16,091 nucleotides of DNA from CAZRRV01 sp964406705 (GTDB lineage Bacteria; Bacillota; Clostridia; Oscillospirales; Acutalibacteraceae), in contig CAYOSS010000037.1 in the NCBI GenBank assembly GCA_964406705.1, positions 1 through 16,091 of the forward strand, in the 5' to 3' direction. Made by a program: the position numbers and the translations under genes. Numbering within the stretch: the first letter of the stretch is position 1; each line of letters opens with the position of its first letter. Positions 5,566 to 14,826 of the stretch are shown piece by piece. Below the pieces are notes generated by a model, which was not told the DNA's origin, made no database searches, and worked only from the letters and a program-made list of their open reading frames with translations.

Positions 5566-6096
5566 CTACTCTACGGCGGGAGAGATTTGACCGAGCTCCA
5601 GGTCGACCGGCGTCTCGCGCCCGAACGCGGAGATGTTGACTCTCGCGGAGTTGTTGGGCTTATCAATAGCCGCGACAATCCCGGTGAAGCCTTCCAGAGG
5701 ACCGTTTATAATGCGAACCTCGTCGCCAACCTTGTAGGCGAGCTCCACGCTTCTCTGCTCGACGCCCAGCGCCGCGACCTCGTTTTCGCTTAACGGAACG
5801 GGCTTATTACCCGCGCCCACAAAACCCGTGACACCCCGTGTGTTCCTCACGACGTACCACGAATCGTCGGTAACGTTCATCTTGACGAATACGTACCCGC
5901 GGAAGAGCTTGCGCTCGAAGGTTTTCTCCTTGCCGTCCTTGATCTCGGTGACGGTCTCGGTGGGGACGCGGATCTCGGAGATGAGATTCTGCATCCCGCG
6001 GTTCTCCACCATCTTCTCGAGGTCGGTCATCACCTTATTCTCGTAGCCGGAATAGGTGTGCACGACGTACCACTTGTGATCGCTGTTATCAGGCAA
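5566..6096 (-). CDS. nusG: transcription termination/antitermination factor NusG
   Basis: 176 residues. It binds RNA polymerase and influences pausing, termination and coupling to translation. The NGN domain starts with KWYVVHTYSGYENKV and contains KLFRGYVFVKM and VRNTRGVTGFVG (to about residue 95). The KOW motif VRIINGPLEGFTGIVAAID lies at about 127-145. The start is taken as TTG at 6096-6094 (MPDNSDHKW), eight bases after GGGAGG; a GTG three codons earlier overlaps that site. It lies 15 bases after the secE stop and is translated next in the rpmG-secE-nusG unit. Confidence 0.95.
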   Translation of the reverse strand: MPDNSDHKWYVVHTYSGYENKVMTDLEKMVENRGMQNLISEIRVPTETVTEIKDGKEKTFERKLFRGYVFVKMNVTDDSWYVVRNTRGVTGFVGAGNKPVPLSENEVAALGVEQRSVELAYKVGDEVRIINGPLEGFTGIVAAIDKPNNSARVNISAFGRETPVDLELGQISPAVE

Positions 6097-6111
6097 CCCG
6101 CGCACCTCCCG

Positions 6112-6786
6112 CTAACTCAAAATCAGACCGATGAGGCGCCCGAGGCCAAAGTCGAGCAGCCATATAAACGCGCCCAACACAAGGCACATAATCAGCACCG
6201 CCACGGTGTTCTTCACGACGGAGCGCGGGCCGGGCCAGACGATCTTCTTGATCTCGCTCTTGTACTCGCGGAACATCCGCGCGAGGCGCTTCGGGATGGT
6301 GAGCTTCCCCTTGCACTCAACGTAGTCCGCCACAAGGGTGAACGCCGCGCCGCAAAACGCCGCCAAGAACAGCAGCGCGACCAAAACCCAGACGAACGGC
6401 GTCAGCTCCAGCCCGGTAAGACCCTCCACCGGGCGGGTGTCCACAAACGAGTACGCGCCTTTGACGCGGTAGACCAGCATATAAATCGCCGCGGCAAGGT
6501 TGCACACCACGGACGCGAAACGCGGGAACTTAAACTTAAACGACAGCCCGGCGAACAGGGTGCCGAAGGCGGTAAGAAGCATCGTGAAAAGGATTTTCGA
6601 CGATTTCGCGAGGTTAATGCTCTCCCCCGCTATCTTGATATCCGACCCGAACGCCAGCACCGCGCCGGAGGCCGTCCCGCTCCCATCGGCGGTGATAAAG
6701 CGGGCGAACCCCATAAAGAATATTAGCAGCGCCCCGGCGGAGAAGACAACCGTGAGGACGCGCAGGATATTTTTCGCGGTCTTCAA
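6112..6786 (-). CDS. secE: SecE, fused to an N-terminal four-helix membrane domain
   Basis: 224 residues, against roughly 60-80 for most Gram-positive SecE. SecE is a required subunit of the SecYEG protein-export channel. The C-terminal part (about 168-224) is SecE: an amphipathic stretch MFREYKSEIKKIVWPGPRSV and one membrane helix (about 193-213). Ahead of it are four likely membrane segments (about 8-29, 63-82, 90-106, 130-152), with a short loop containing ADGSGTASGAV. The frame is open throughout and starts at TTG 6786-6784; a stop codon four codons upstream leaves no other start. GGAGG lies 13 bases away and AAAAGGA four bases away. I do not recognise the N-terminal domain. The position between rpmG and nusG is standard for secE. 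A separate short SecE from an internal start cannot be excluded, but no good ribosome-binding site is seen for one. Confidence 0.88.
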   Translation of the reverse strand: MKTAKNILRVLTVVFSAGALLIFFMGFARFITADGSGTASGAVLAFGSDIKIAGESINLAKSSKILFTMLLTAFGTLFAGLSFKFKFPRFASVVCNLAAAIYMLVYRVKGAYSFVDTRPVEGLTGLELTPFVWVLVALLFLAAFCGAAFTLVADYVECKGKLTIPKRLARMFREYKSEIKKIVWPGPRSVVKNTVAVLIMCLVLGAFIWLLDFGLGRLIGLILS

Positions 6787-6803
6787 TGTATCCTTTTAGC
6801 CTC

Positions 6804-6953
6804 CTACTTGGTTTCCCGGTGAAGGGTGTGTTTCCTGCAGAACCTGCAATACTTGTTCATCTCAAGCCTGTCGGGATCGTTCTTCTTGTTCTTGGTCGTG
6901 TTGTAGTTGCGCTGCCTGCATTCCGTGCAGGCGAGGGTGATTTTAACTCTCAT
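6804..6953 (-). CDS. rpmG: 50S ribosomal protein L33
   Basis: 49 residues. It is the zinc-binding (C+) form of L33: CTEC at 10-13 and CRFC near 36-39 are the metal-binding pairs. It opens with MRVKITLACTEC and contains NYNTTKNKKNDPDRLE, typical of the family. The start is the ATG at 6953-6951, seven bases after AAAGGAGGTG (6970-6961); the open frame continues upstream but only as non-family sequence. It is the first gene of the unit that continues into secE, nusG, rplK and rplA. Confidence 0.96.
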   Translation of the reverse strand: MRVKITLACTECRQRNYNTTKNKKNDPDRLEMNKYCRFCRKHTLHRETK

Positions 6954-7078
6954 ATAACGGCACCTCCTTTTGTACTCTCCGATTCCACGCCCGGAGACGC
7001 GCCTCCCTCGTGTACGCCGCCGCCCCGGAACATAGGACAACGCGCGCCGAAAGCCGCCGCTTTCGCAGAGGTACAATT

Positions 7079-7107
7079 ATTTTACCACGAGGGGCGGGGT
7101 TTGTCAA
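7079..7107 (-). promoter_or_regulatory. sigma-A promoter of rpmG-secE-nusG-rplK-rplA
   Basis: TTGACA (7107-7102), a 17-base spacer and TAAAAT (7084-7079). The spacer has the imperfect inverted repeat ACCCCG-CCCCT-CGTGGT (one mismatch), the same geometry as in the rplJ promoter. Transcription would start near 7072, giving a leader of about 120 bases. No known leader RNA or tRNA is visible in that leader. Confidence 0.85.
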
Positions 7108-7182
7108 GAATTATTTACGGGGCGGACGGACCCGCGCCGGGGGTCGCTTCGGTGGGTTCAAGGTTCACTACAGTGGGTTATA

Positions 7183-7381
7183 AGTCGGCTCCCCCCGCTC
7201 CCTCGGCGGGTTCGGGGGTCAGCTCCGGCGGGTCCGGGTTCGCTCCGTCGGGTCCGGGTTCGCTCCGTCGGGTCCGGGTTCGATTCGGAGGGTCCGGGGT
7301 TGCTTCGATATGCCCGGATTTGCTCCGGCGCGTCCGCTTTTACTCCGACGGGCTACGAGTCGGCTCCCCCCGCTCCCTCGG
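7183..7381. repeat. 20-bp tandem repeat array and flanking 24-base direct repeats
   Basis: Units of 20 bases run in register from 7231 to 7350: two identical copies (7231-7250, 7251-7270), then four diverged ones. The consensus is close to ggtccgggttcgctccgacg. A 24-base stretch beginning AGTCGGCTCCCC occurs exactly at 7183-7206 and again at 7358-7381; the second copy lies inside the 3' end of the AI-2E-family gene. No separate gene is seen in 7110-7352. Confidence 0.8.
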
Positions 7382-8597
7382 GGACGCCCGGGTCCGCTCC
7401 TCCGGCTCCCCCGGCGGCGCTCTCGCCCTCCCCGGGCGGGACCCCGACCGCCTCCCTCTGCTTTTGCGCCTGGCGTTCCTCCTTGACGCGGATAATATCG
7501 AGCACAATCATACGCAGCGACGCGACTAAGGGCACTCCGAGCAGTATCCCCCAGAAGCCGAAGAGGTTGCCGAACACCGTTATGGCCATCAGCACGTAGA
7601 CGGGGCGTATCCCCACCGTGTGGCCCACGATGCGCGGCTGCAGGAAGTTCGCGTCAAACTGCTGAGCGGCTACTATCACGGCCAAGACGACTAAGGCCTT
7701 CACCCAGCCGTCGGTGATCAGCACGAATATGGCCACCACGCCGCAGGAAATCACCGCGCCGAAGTAGGGTATGAGGTTCCCGACGCCTATCAGCAGACCG
7801 AACAGAGGCGCGTAGGACACCCCCATTATCAGCAGCAGCATCGTCATAATTAAGCTCACCGCGATGGAGTCCAGCCCCTGGCTGTAGATGTAGCTGTAGA
7901 ATATCGCGCCGACGCGCTTTATATAGCCGTACGCCTTCTTCACCGCCGTTTTGGGGAAGACCACCGAGAGCAGCCGCCCCGCCACGCGGATCAGATGGTC
8001 GCGCCCCAACAGCATATACACCGAGAGGATCATCGCGACGAAGAACTTCACCACGGCGCTGCCCGCCTTGAACACCCCGCTCGCCATTTGGCTCAGCCGG
8101 TCGAGGTCGATCTTGGAGAGAAGGTCCTTAACGGAAAAATCTTCCAGGTAGGACAGCACGTCGAACCCCAAGAACCGCCCGTCCTCGTCCAAGAAGCGCT
8201 TGATGAAGTTTACTCCCGCGTCGTAGTAATCCTGCGCGTTGGAGAGGAAGTCGATCAGGTTCCTCACCAGCCACGGCAGGATGAGGGAAAGCAGCACCGC
8301 CACCGCGATAATGAACACGGAGTAGGTCGCGAGCACCGAGAGCCCCCTCGCGCGCTCCGAGACGAACCTCGCCTTAAGCCGGCGGAAGAGCTTCTCCAGC
8401 GCGTTTTGCGGGATATAGAGGATAAACGCTATCACGAACGCGCAGATTATGGGCCACGCCGCGCCCACTATCCGGCGCAGCAGGTTGAAGAGCCAGGGGA
8501 GCAGGCCCGTCGCCTTGTTGAACACGAGCAGAGCCGCCGCGAACAGGAACGCGGGCAGCCAGAACCTGCGCACGTTCTCCCTGTTAATCCATTTCAT
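7353..8597 (-). CDS. AI-2E family transporter-like membrane protein
   Basis: 414 residues. It belongs to the AI-2E/PerM-like family of multi-helix membrane proteins; members have been linked to export of small molecules or ions, but the substrate here is unknown. Several hydrophobic helices are evident: two near the start, a pair around 80-110, and a C-terminal cluster containing LFGLLIGVGNLIPYFGAVI, the family signature, then NLFGFWGILLGVPLVASLRMI. A soluble, charged region lies between them. The start is taken as the ATG at 8597 (MKWINREN) because the upstream GTG overlaps GGGGGAGG. The C-terminal 28 or so residues are G/A/P/E-rich and come from an adjacent intergenic repeat. It is 82 bases downstream of the M24 peptidase gene, with a repeat-containing gap. 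Confidence 0.87.
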   Translation of the reverse strand: MKWINRENVRRFWLPAFLFAAALLVFNKATGLLPWLFNLLRRIVGAAWPIICAFVIAFILYIPQNALEKLFRRLKARFVSERARGLSVLATYSVFIIAVAVLLSLILPWLVRNLIDFLSNAQDYYDAGVNFIKRFLDEDGRFLGFDVLSYLEDFSVKDLLSKIDLDRLSQMASGVFKAGSAVVKFFVAMILSVYMLLGRDHLIRVAGRLLSVVFPKTAVKKAYGYIKRVGAIFYSYIYSQGLDSIAVSLIMTMLLLIMGVSYAPLFGLLIGVGNLIPYFGAVISCGVVAIFVLITDGWVKALVVLAVIVAAQQFDANFLQPRIVGHTVGIRPVYVLMAITVFGNLFGFWGILLGVPLVASLRMIVLDIIRVKEERQAQKQREAVGVPPGEGESAAGGAGGADPGVPEGAGGADS

Positions 8598-8623
8598 AGA
8601 ATGCCGCGTCACCTCCCCCGGCG

Positions 8624-8668
8624 TGTGAGAATATCGTCTTTGCCCGATATGCGAGAATATCGGCTTTG
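8624..8668. repeat. 19-bp direct repeats and an inverted repeat upstream of the AI-2E-family gene
   Basis: Two 19-base copies (8624-8642 and 8650-8668), 26 bases apart, differ at two positions; their core is GAGAATATCG. A third, partial copy follows (TGTGAAAATC, from 8671). The second copy overlaps a perfect inverted repeat, CCGATAT (8644-8650) with ATATCGG (8657-8663). It might bind a regulator or only be a spacer repeat. Confidence 0.55.
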
Positions 8669-8679
8669 TATGTGAAAAT

Positions 8680-9708
8680 CTAAAGCGCTATGAGCGACTT
8701 GTCCGCCGAGGTGAGGTTAACCGCGCCGGTCGGGGTGATATACGCCATATCCTCTATCCTCACCCCGAACTTGCCGGGAATGTAGACCCCCGGCTCGACG
8801 GTAACCACGTTCCCCGCCCGCAAGGTCCCCTCGCTCCTCGGGGAAAGCCTCGGCTCCTCGTGGATCTCCAGCCCCACGCCGTGGCCCGTAGCGTGCCCGA
8901 AATACTCCCCGTAGCCGGCGGCGTCGATCACGTCCCGCGCCTCGCGGTCGGCGTCCTTTAGCGGCAAACCCTCCTTCAGCGCGGTAAGGGCGCGGTTGCC
9001 CGCCCGCAGCACCACGGAGTAGACCTCCCTCATCTCGGGGGTCACGTTCCCCACCGCCACGGTGCGCGTCATATCGCTGTGGTAACCGGCGTAGACCGCG
9101 CCGAAATCCATAGTGACGAAATCCCCCGGCTCCACGGCCTTGTAAGACGGCTCCCCGTGCGGGAGGGACCCCCTTTTGCCGGACACGACGACGGTGTCGA
9201 ACGAGACCCGCTCCGCCCCGTAGCGGCGCATCAGGTGATCCAACTCGGCGGCTATCTGCTTCTCGCTCACCCCCACGTGGATAAAGCCCAATATGTCCCG
9301 GAAAGCGCGCTCGGCTATTTCCTGGGCCGTCTTAATGCTCTTCAGCTCCGCCTCCGACTTGACGGAGCGCATCTCCCGCAGTGAATCGGTGAGCTTCTGC
9401 CCCGGGACAACCGCGAAGTCGGAAAGCCGGTCGCACAGCTTCCGCAGCGTCTCCACGGTGATGTCCGTCTCCACGGTGACCTCCTCCACCCCGTGGGAAC
9501 GGAAAAGCTCCGAGAGCTGATCGTAAACGTTCCCCGCGAGGATCACCTCGCACCCCCGCGCCGCGTCGCGCGCCGCCTCGTAGTACCGGCTGTCCGCAAA
9601 AAAGTACTTCTCCCCGCCGACCAGCGCCAGAAACCCGTCGCTCGCCTCGAAGCCCGTTAAGTACCGCCGCGCCACGGGGGTTATAATTAACTCCGCCGCC
9701 TCACTCAT
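8680..9708 (-). CDS. M24 family metallopeptidase (Xaa-Pro aminopeptidase-like)
   Basis: 342 residues. It is predicted to remove N-terminal residues next to proline from peptides (aminopeptidase P/prolidase group). The N-terminal third is a small creatinase-like domain (about 1-115). The C-terminal pita-bread catalytic domain shows the full metal-ligand set: D201 (MDFGA), D212 (SDMTRT), H276 (GHATGHGVGLEIHE), E305 (VEPGVY) and E319 (RIED). The start is the ATG at 9708-9706, which overlaps the end of the upstream TIM-barrel gene by eight bases, suggesting translational coupling. In many relatives efp follows; here an AI-2E-family gene does. Confidence 0.92.
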   Translation of the reverse strand: MSEAAELIITPVARRYLTGFEASDGFLALVGGEKYFFADSRYYEAARDAARGCEVILAGNVYDQLSELFRSHGVEEVTVETDITVETLRKLCDRLSDFAVVPGQKLTDSLREMRSVKSEAELKSIKTAQEIAERAFRDILGFIHVGVSEKQIAAELDHLMRRYGAERVSFDTVVVSGKRGSLPHGEPSYKAVEPGDFVTMDFGAVYAGYHSDMTRTVAVGNVTPEMREVYSVVLRAGNRALTALKEGLPLKDADREARDVIDAAGYGEYFGHATGHGVGLEIHEEPRLSPRSEGTLRAGNVVTVEPGVYIPGKFGVRIEDMAYITPTGAVNLTSADKSLIAL

Positions 9709-10567
9709 CGCCTCTTACCGCCTTCATATAATAGTTCTTCATCTCCGCCGCGTCCTCCACCTGAGTGCCCGCCGACTCGCATATGACGGTCGGGTGGCAG
9801 CCCCGGCGGGCAAGCTCGTCCATAAGGGGCTCGAACGGGGGCCCGAAAATCTCGTCCCGGAAGGTGAGGTGCCGCTTCTCCCCGCCCGACGTGTACTCTA
9901 TTTTGGAAAAGTGTATGTGGAAGCTCCGCAGCCGCTCCGCGCCGAGAGCGCTCTCAATGGCGTCCAAAGCCGCCCGGTACGCTCCGGGCCTCGTGTACTC
10001 CCCGCCGGAGCGGGCGTTGAGGTGCCCGAAATCCACGCAGGGGATAAGCCTCTCGTCGAGCGAGCAAACGGCGAGCACTTCGCCCAAATCCCCCAACTGG
10101 TTGACCTTGCCCATCGTCTCGGGGCAGATATGCACGTCTCCCAGTCCCTCGCGGTCGAGAGCCTCCAGCGCTCGCCGGACGGTGTCTTTCGCGAGGGCGA
10201 GGGCGGTGCCGCGGGGCAGCTTCCCGCAGGAGCCAGTGTGAGCCACGACGCGGTCCCCGCCCATAGCGCGCACGGCCTTGGCGCTCTCGAGTATGTAATC
10301 CACGGAGCGCAGCCTCTTGGCCTCGTTCGTGCTTGACATCGAGATAAAGTACGGCGCGTGGAGCGACACGGTGACCCCGGAGGCGCGGGAAGCGGTCCTC
10401 ATAGCGGCGCGGGCGTCCTCCGACACTCGCACCCCCCTGCCGCACTGGTACTCGAACGCGTCGAGACCTCTTTCCCGCAGGAACTCCGGCATATCGGCGC
10501 TCGCGGTATGCCCTTCCGCCGCGAAGGTCTCCCCGCACCCGGCGGGCCCGAATTTAGCGTATTCCAA
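9701..10567 (-). CDS. TIM-barrel protein, endonuclease IV-like
   Basis: 288 residues. It resembles AP endonuclease family 2 (Nfo-like) proteins, which repair abasic sites using three zinc ions. The candidate metal ligands are visible: H70 (LHAPYF), H110 (VVAHTGS), E150 (CPETMGK), D179 and H182 (VDFGHLNA), H217/H219 (FHIHF) and E264 (ICESAG). The same barrel also houses sugar-phosphate isomerases, but the HAPY and VDxxH-type motifs favour the nuclease group. The start is TTG at 10567-10565, seven bases after GGGGAG. It begins 12 bases after the yqeG stop and overlaps the next gene by eight bases, so it is part of the same operon. Confidence 0.85.
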   Translation of the reverse strand: MEYAKFGPAGCGETFAAEGHTASADMPEFLRERGLDAFEYQCGRGVRVSEDARAAMRTASRASGVTVSLHAPYFISMSSTNEAKRLRSVDYILESAKAVRAMGGDRVVAHTGSCGKLPRGTALALAKDTVRRALEALDREGLGDVHICPETMGKVNQLGDLGEVLAVCSLDERLIPCVDFGHLNARSGGEYTRPGAYRAALDAIESALGAERLRSFHIHFSKIEYTSGGEKRHLTFRDEIFGPPFEPLMDELARRGCHPTVICESAGTQVEDAAEMKNYYMKAVRGDE

Positions 10568-10579
10568 TCGCCGTCTCCC

Positions 10580-11071
10580 CTATTCTCTCACGCGCCGCTC
10601 GCCCAAAATCTTCCGCTCGAGCGCCCGGCGGGCCTTGAAGCTCCACCCCGTCTCGAGCGCCTCCGGCTCCACGAGTATAGACACGACGCCCGCCAAGTTA
10701 GCTCCCATAATATCGGTGAAGAGCTGGTCCCCCACCGCGGCGAGCTCTCGCCGGGGCAGCCCCAAGCGCCGCGCCCCGCGTAAGTACCCGACCGGCAGCG
10801 GCTTTACCGCGCGGGAGATGTAGCGCAAACCCAACTTTCCCGCCAGCGGCTCCAGCCGGGACGACGCCGCGTTGGACACTACAGTCAGGGCGACCCCCGA
10901 GCCGCGCATCGCCGCGAGCCAGTCCTCCACGCCCTGCAGCGGCGTCTGCCCGTGGTCCCGTGCGAGAGTGTTGTCCACGTCGAGGAGAAGCCCGCGTATG
11001 CGCCGCTCCTTCAGAAAATCCGGGGTGATATCCGTCACGCGGGGGAACCTGTAATCGGGGCGAATAAACAT
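10580..11071 (-). CDS. yqeG: YqeG family HAD IIIA-type phosphatase
   Basis: 163 residues, the normal length. HAD-fold hydrolase motifs are present: motif I LLLDVDNTLA with D31 and D33, motif II VVSNA (S66), a likely motif III lysine K90 (VKPLP), and motif IV AVGDQLFTDIMGAN with D115 and D120. The substrate is not established; in many Firmicutes the gene sits near yqeH/aroE/nadD-type genes. The start is the ATG at 11071-11069, with GAGG upstream. It lies 71 bases after the rpsU stop; a hairpin at 11115-11136 separates them. Confidence 0.9.
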   Translation of the reverse strand: MFIRPDYRFPRVTDITPDFLKERRIRGLLLDVDNTLARDHGQTPLQGVEDWLAAMRGSGVALTVVSNAASSRLEPLAGKLGLRYISRAVKPLPVGYLRGARRLGLPRRELAAVGDQLFTDIMGANLAGVVSILVEPEALETGWSFKARRALERKILGERRVRE

Positions 11072-11114
11072 CGTGCCAACCTCGCTAACCGCGCCGACCG
11101 GCGGCTATAATAGA

Positions 11115-11136
11115 GGCCGACACGCGAGTGCCGGCC
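11115..11136 (-). terminator. hairpin after rpsU (possible weak terminator)
   Basis: GGCCGGCAC pairs with GTGTCGGCC (nine pairs, one G-U) across TCGC. The sequence after it on the minus strand is TCTATTATAG rather than a clean T run. Partial read-through into yqeG is likely. Confidence 0.5.
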
Positions 11137-11142
11137 GTGTGA

Positions 11143-11319
11143 TCAGCGGTATTTCCGCTTACGGGCAGCCTCCGATTTCTTTTTGCGGCGAACGGAGGGC
11201 TTTTCATAATGCTCCCTTTTGCGAACTTCCTGGATTACCCCGTCTCTCTGAGTAGCTCTCTTGAAGCGTTTGAGGGCGTTATCCAGAGACTCGTTCTCCT
11301 TGAGTTTAACCTCGCTCAT
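11143..11319 (-). CDS. rpsU: 30S ribosomal protein S21
   Basis: 58 residues. It is the small basic protein of the 30S subunit near the anti-Shine-Dalgarno region. It has VKLKENESLDNALKRFKR, then QEVRKREHYEKPSVRRKKKSEAARKRKYR at the basic end. The start is the ATG at 11319-11317, after GGGGGAGGGATAAA. The open frame extends upstream only with unrelated residues. It is transcribed from its own promoter (11439-11466). Confidence 0.96.
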   Translation of the reverse strand: MSEVKLKENESLDNALKRFKRATQRDGVIQEVRKREHYEKPSVRRKKKSEAARKRKYR

Positions 11320-11438
11320 TTTATCCCTCCCCCCGCCGCGCGCCGGGACCCCCTCGCGCGGTATATATAGCGGCACGGCGGACAGATTAGCGGTCTCCCG
11401 GCGGCGTCGCCATAAGGATGTACCAACATCACAAACTC

Positions 11439-11466
11439 ATTATATCACAAAAATTCCATAAGTCAA
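11439..11466 (-). promoter_or_regulatory. sigma-A promoter of rpsU
   Basis: TTGACT (11466-11461), a 16-base spacer and TATAAT (11444-11439), with an extended -10 (TGA before TATAAT). The -35 starts four bases after the leuS stop codon. Unlike the other promoters here, its spacer is A/T-rich and has no inverted repeat. Confidence 0.82.
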
Positions 11467-11469
11467 GAG

Positions 11470-13875
<2,406 letters not shown>

Positions 13876-13877
13876 CG

Positions 13878-14237
13878 TCACGCGCTCTCCCCGCTTAAAA
13901 ATTGCCCCAAATCGACCGGCTTGCCGTCGCTCCAGAGCCGCTCCAGCCTGTAATATTCCCGTGATTTTCTCCCAAAAATATGTATGACGACGCTCCCGTA
14001 GTCGAGCAGGACCCAATCCGTCGCCTTGCCCTCTATATGGTGTGGCTCCACGCCCGCCGCCGAGAGTTTCTCCTCGACCGCCTCCGCGAGGGCGCGCACG
14101 TGGGTGGAGGAGGTCGCCGTCGCGAACACGAACACGTCCGCTATGGTGGTGAGGTCCTCTATCTCCACCGCGCTGAGCTCCTCGGCTTTCTTCTCGTCAA
14201 GCGCTTTAACAGCCGTCGCCAGAATTTCCTTATCCAT
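13878..14237 (-). CDS. rsfS: ribosome silencing factor RsfS
   Basis: 119 residues. It binds L14 on the 50S subunit and blocks subunit joining when nutrients are scarce. Family stretches are visible: EIEDLTTIADVFVFATATS (about 25-43), ATDWVLLDYGSVVIHIF (72-88) and REYYRLERLW (93-102). The start is the ATG at 14237-14235, with GGGAG upstream; its first eight bases overlap the end of yqeK. It sits in the conserved order yqeK-rsfS-leuS. Confidence 0.95.
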   Translation of the reverse strand: MDKEILATAVKALDEKKAEELSAVEIEDLTTIADVFVFATATSSTHVRALAEAVEEKLSAAGVEPHHIEGKATDWVLLDYGSVVIHIFGRKSREYYRLERLWSDGKPVDLGQFLSGESA

Positions 14238-14817
14238 CGCTCTCTCCCTTCGCGCTTCTCCGCAGCATTGTCTCATTGTACGCCGCCACCGTATCTGGGT
14301 GAATGGGCCCGCGCTTGCCGCACAGGTCGTTAATGGTGAACGCCAGCGCTTCCTCCATCGCGAACTTCAAAGAGACGTCCACCGCCCGCCGCATATCCTC
14401 CACTCCGTCGTAGTCGCGGTCGCGGGAGGTGAAATCCGCCAAGTACAGCGTCTTCTCGAGAAGGCTCATCCCCGCCCTCGCCGTGGTGTGGTAGCGCACC
14501 GCGAGGACTATGCTCTCCGGGAAATCGTACTTGTCCCGCAGCAGGACGCTCCCCGCCATAGCGTGCCAGAGCTTGGGGGCGGCCCGCTCGACGGGCGAGA
14601 GCTCCACCCCCGCCGCGAACAGCAGCGCCAACTGCTCGGATCCCTTCATATCTTTCGCGATGTCGTGCATCAGCCCCGCGTAATACGCCTCGCTCGTGTC
14701 GCACCCGTATTTTGTCGCGAGACGGACGGCCTCGTCCGCCACCGCGAGGGAATGATTGTAGCGCCGGGGCGTAAGGGCTTTCTTGAGTACCCGGCGGCAC
14801 TGGTCGACGGTCAGCAA
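14230..14817 (-). CDS. yqeK: HD-domain symmetrical Ap4A hydrolase YqeK
   Basis: 195 residues. It is predicted to cleave Ap4A to ADP. HD-domain residues are in order: H22 (RRYNHSL), H51-D52 (GLMHDIAKD), H85 (LWHAM), H110 (RYHTTA) and D128 (YLADFT). The start is taken as TTG at 14817-14815 because the GTG at 14826 directly abuts AGAGGA, leaving no room for a ribosome; the TTG is about eight bases past it. nadD, which often precedes this gene, is not in the window. No convincing promoter is seen upstream, where a repeat-rich non-coding region begins. Confidence 0.9.
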   Translation of the reverse strand: MLTVDQCRRVLKKALTPRRYNHSLAVADEAVRLATKYGCDTSEAYYAGLMHDIAKDMKGSEQLALLFAAGVELSPVERAAPKLWHAMAGSVLLRDKYDFPESIVLAVRYHTTARAGMSLLEKTLYLADFTSRDRDYDGVEDMRRAVDVSLKFAMEEALAFTINDLCGKRGPIHPDTVAAYNETMLRRSAKGESDG

Positions 14818-14826
14818 ATGGGTCAC

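Noticed and set aside
6058..6726. 222-codon plus-strand open frame
   Set aside because: Antisense to nusG and secE; composition is H/R/Q-rich as expected from the complement of coding DNA.
11105..11110. TATAAT on the plus strand between yqeG and rpsU
   Set aside because: No -35-like hexamer lies 16-18 bases upstream, and no plus-strand gene or RNA follows.
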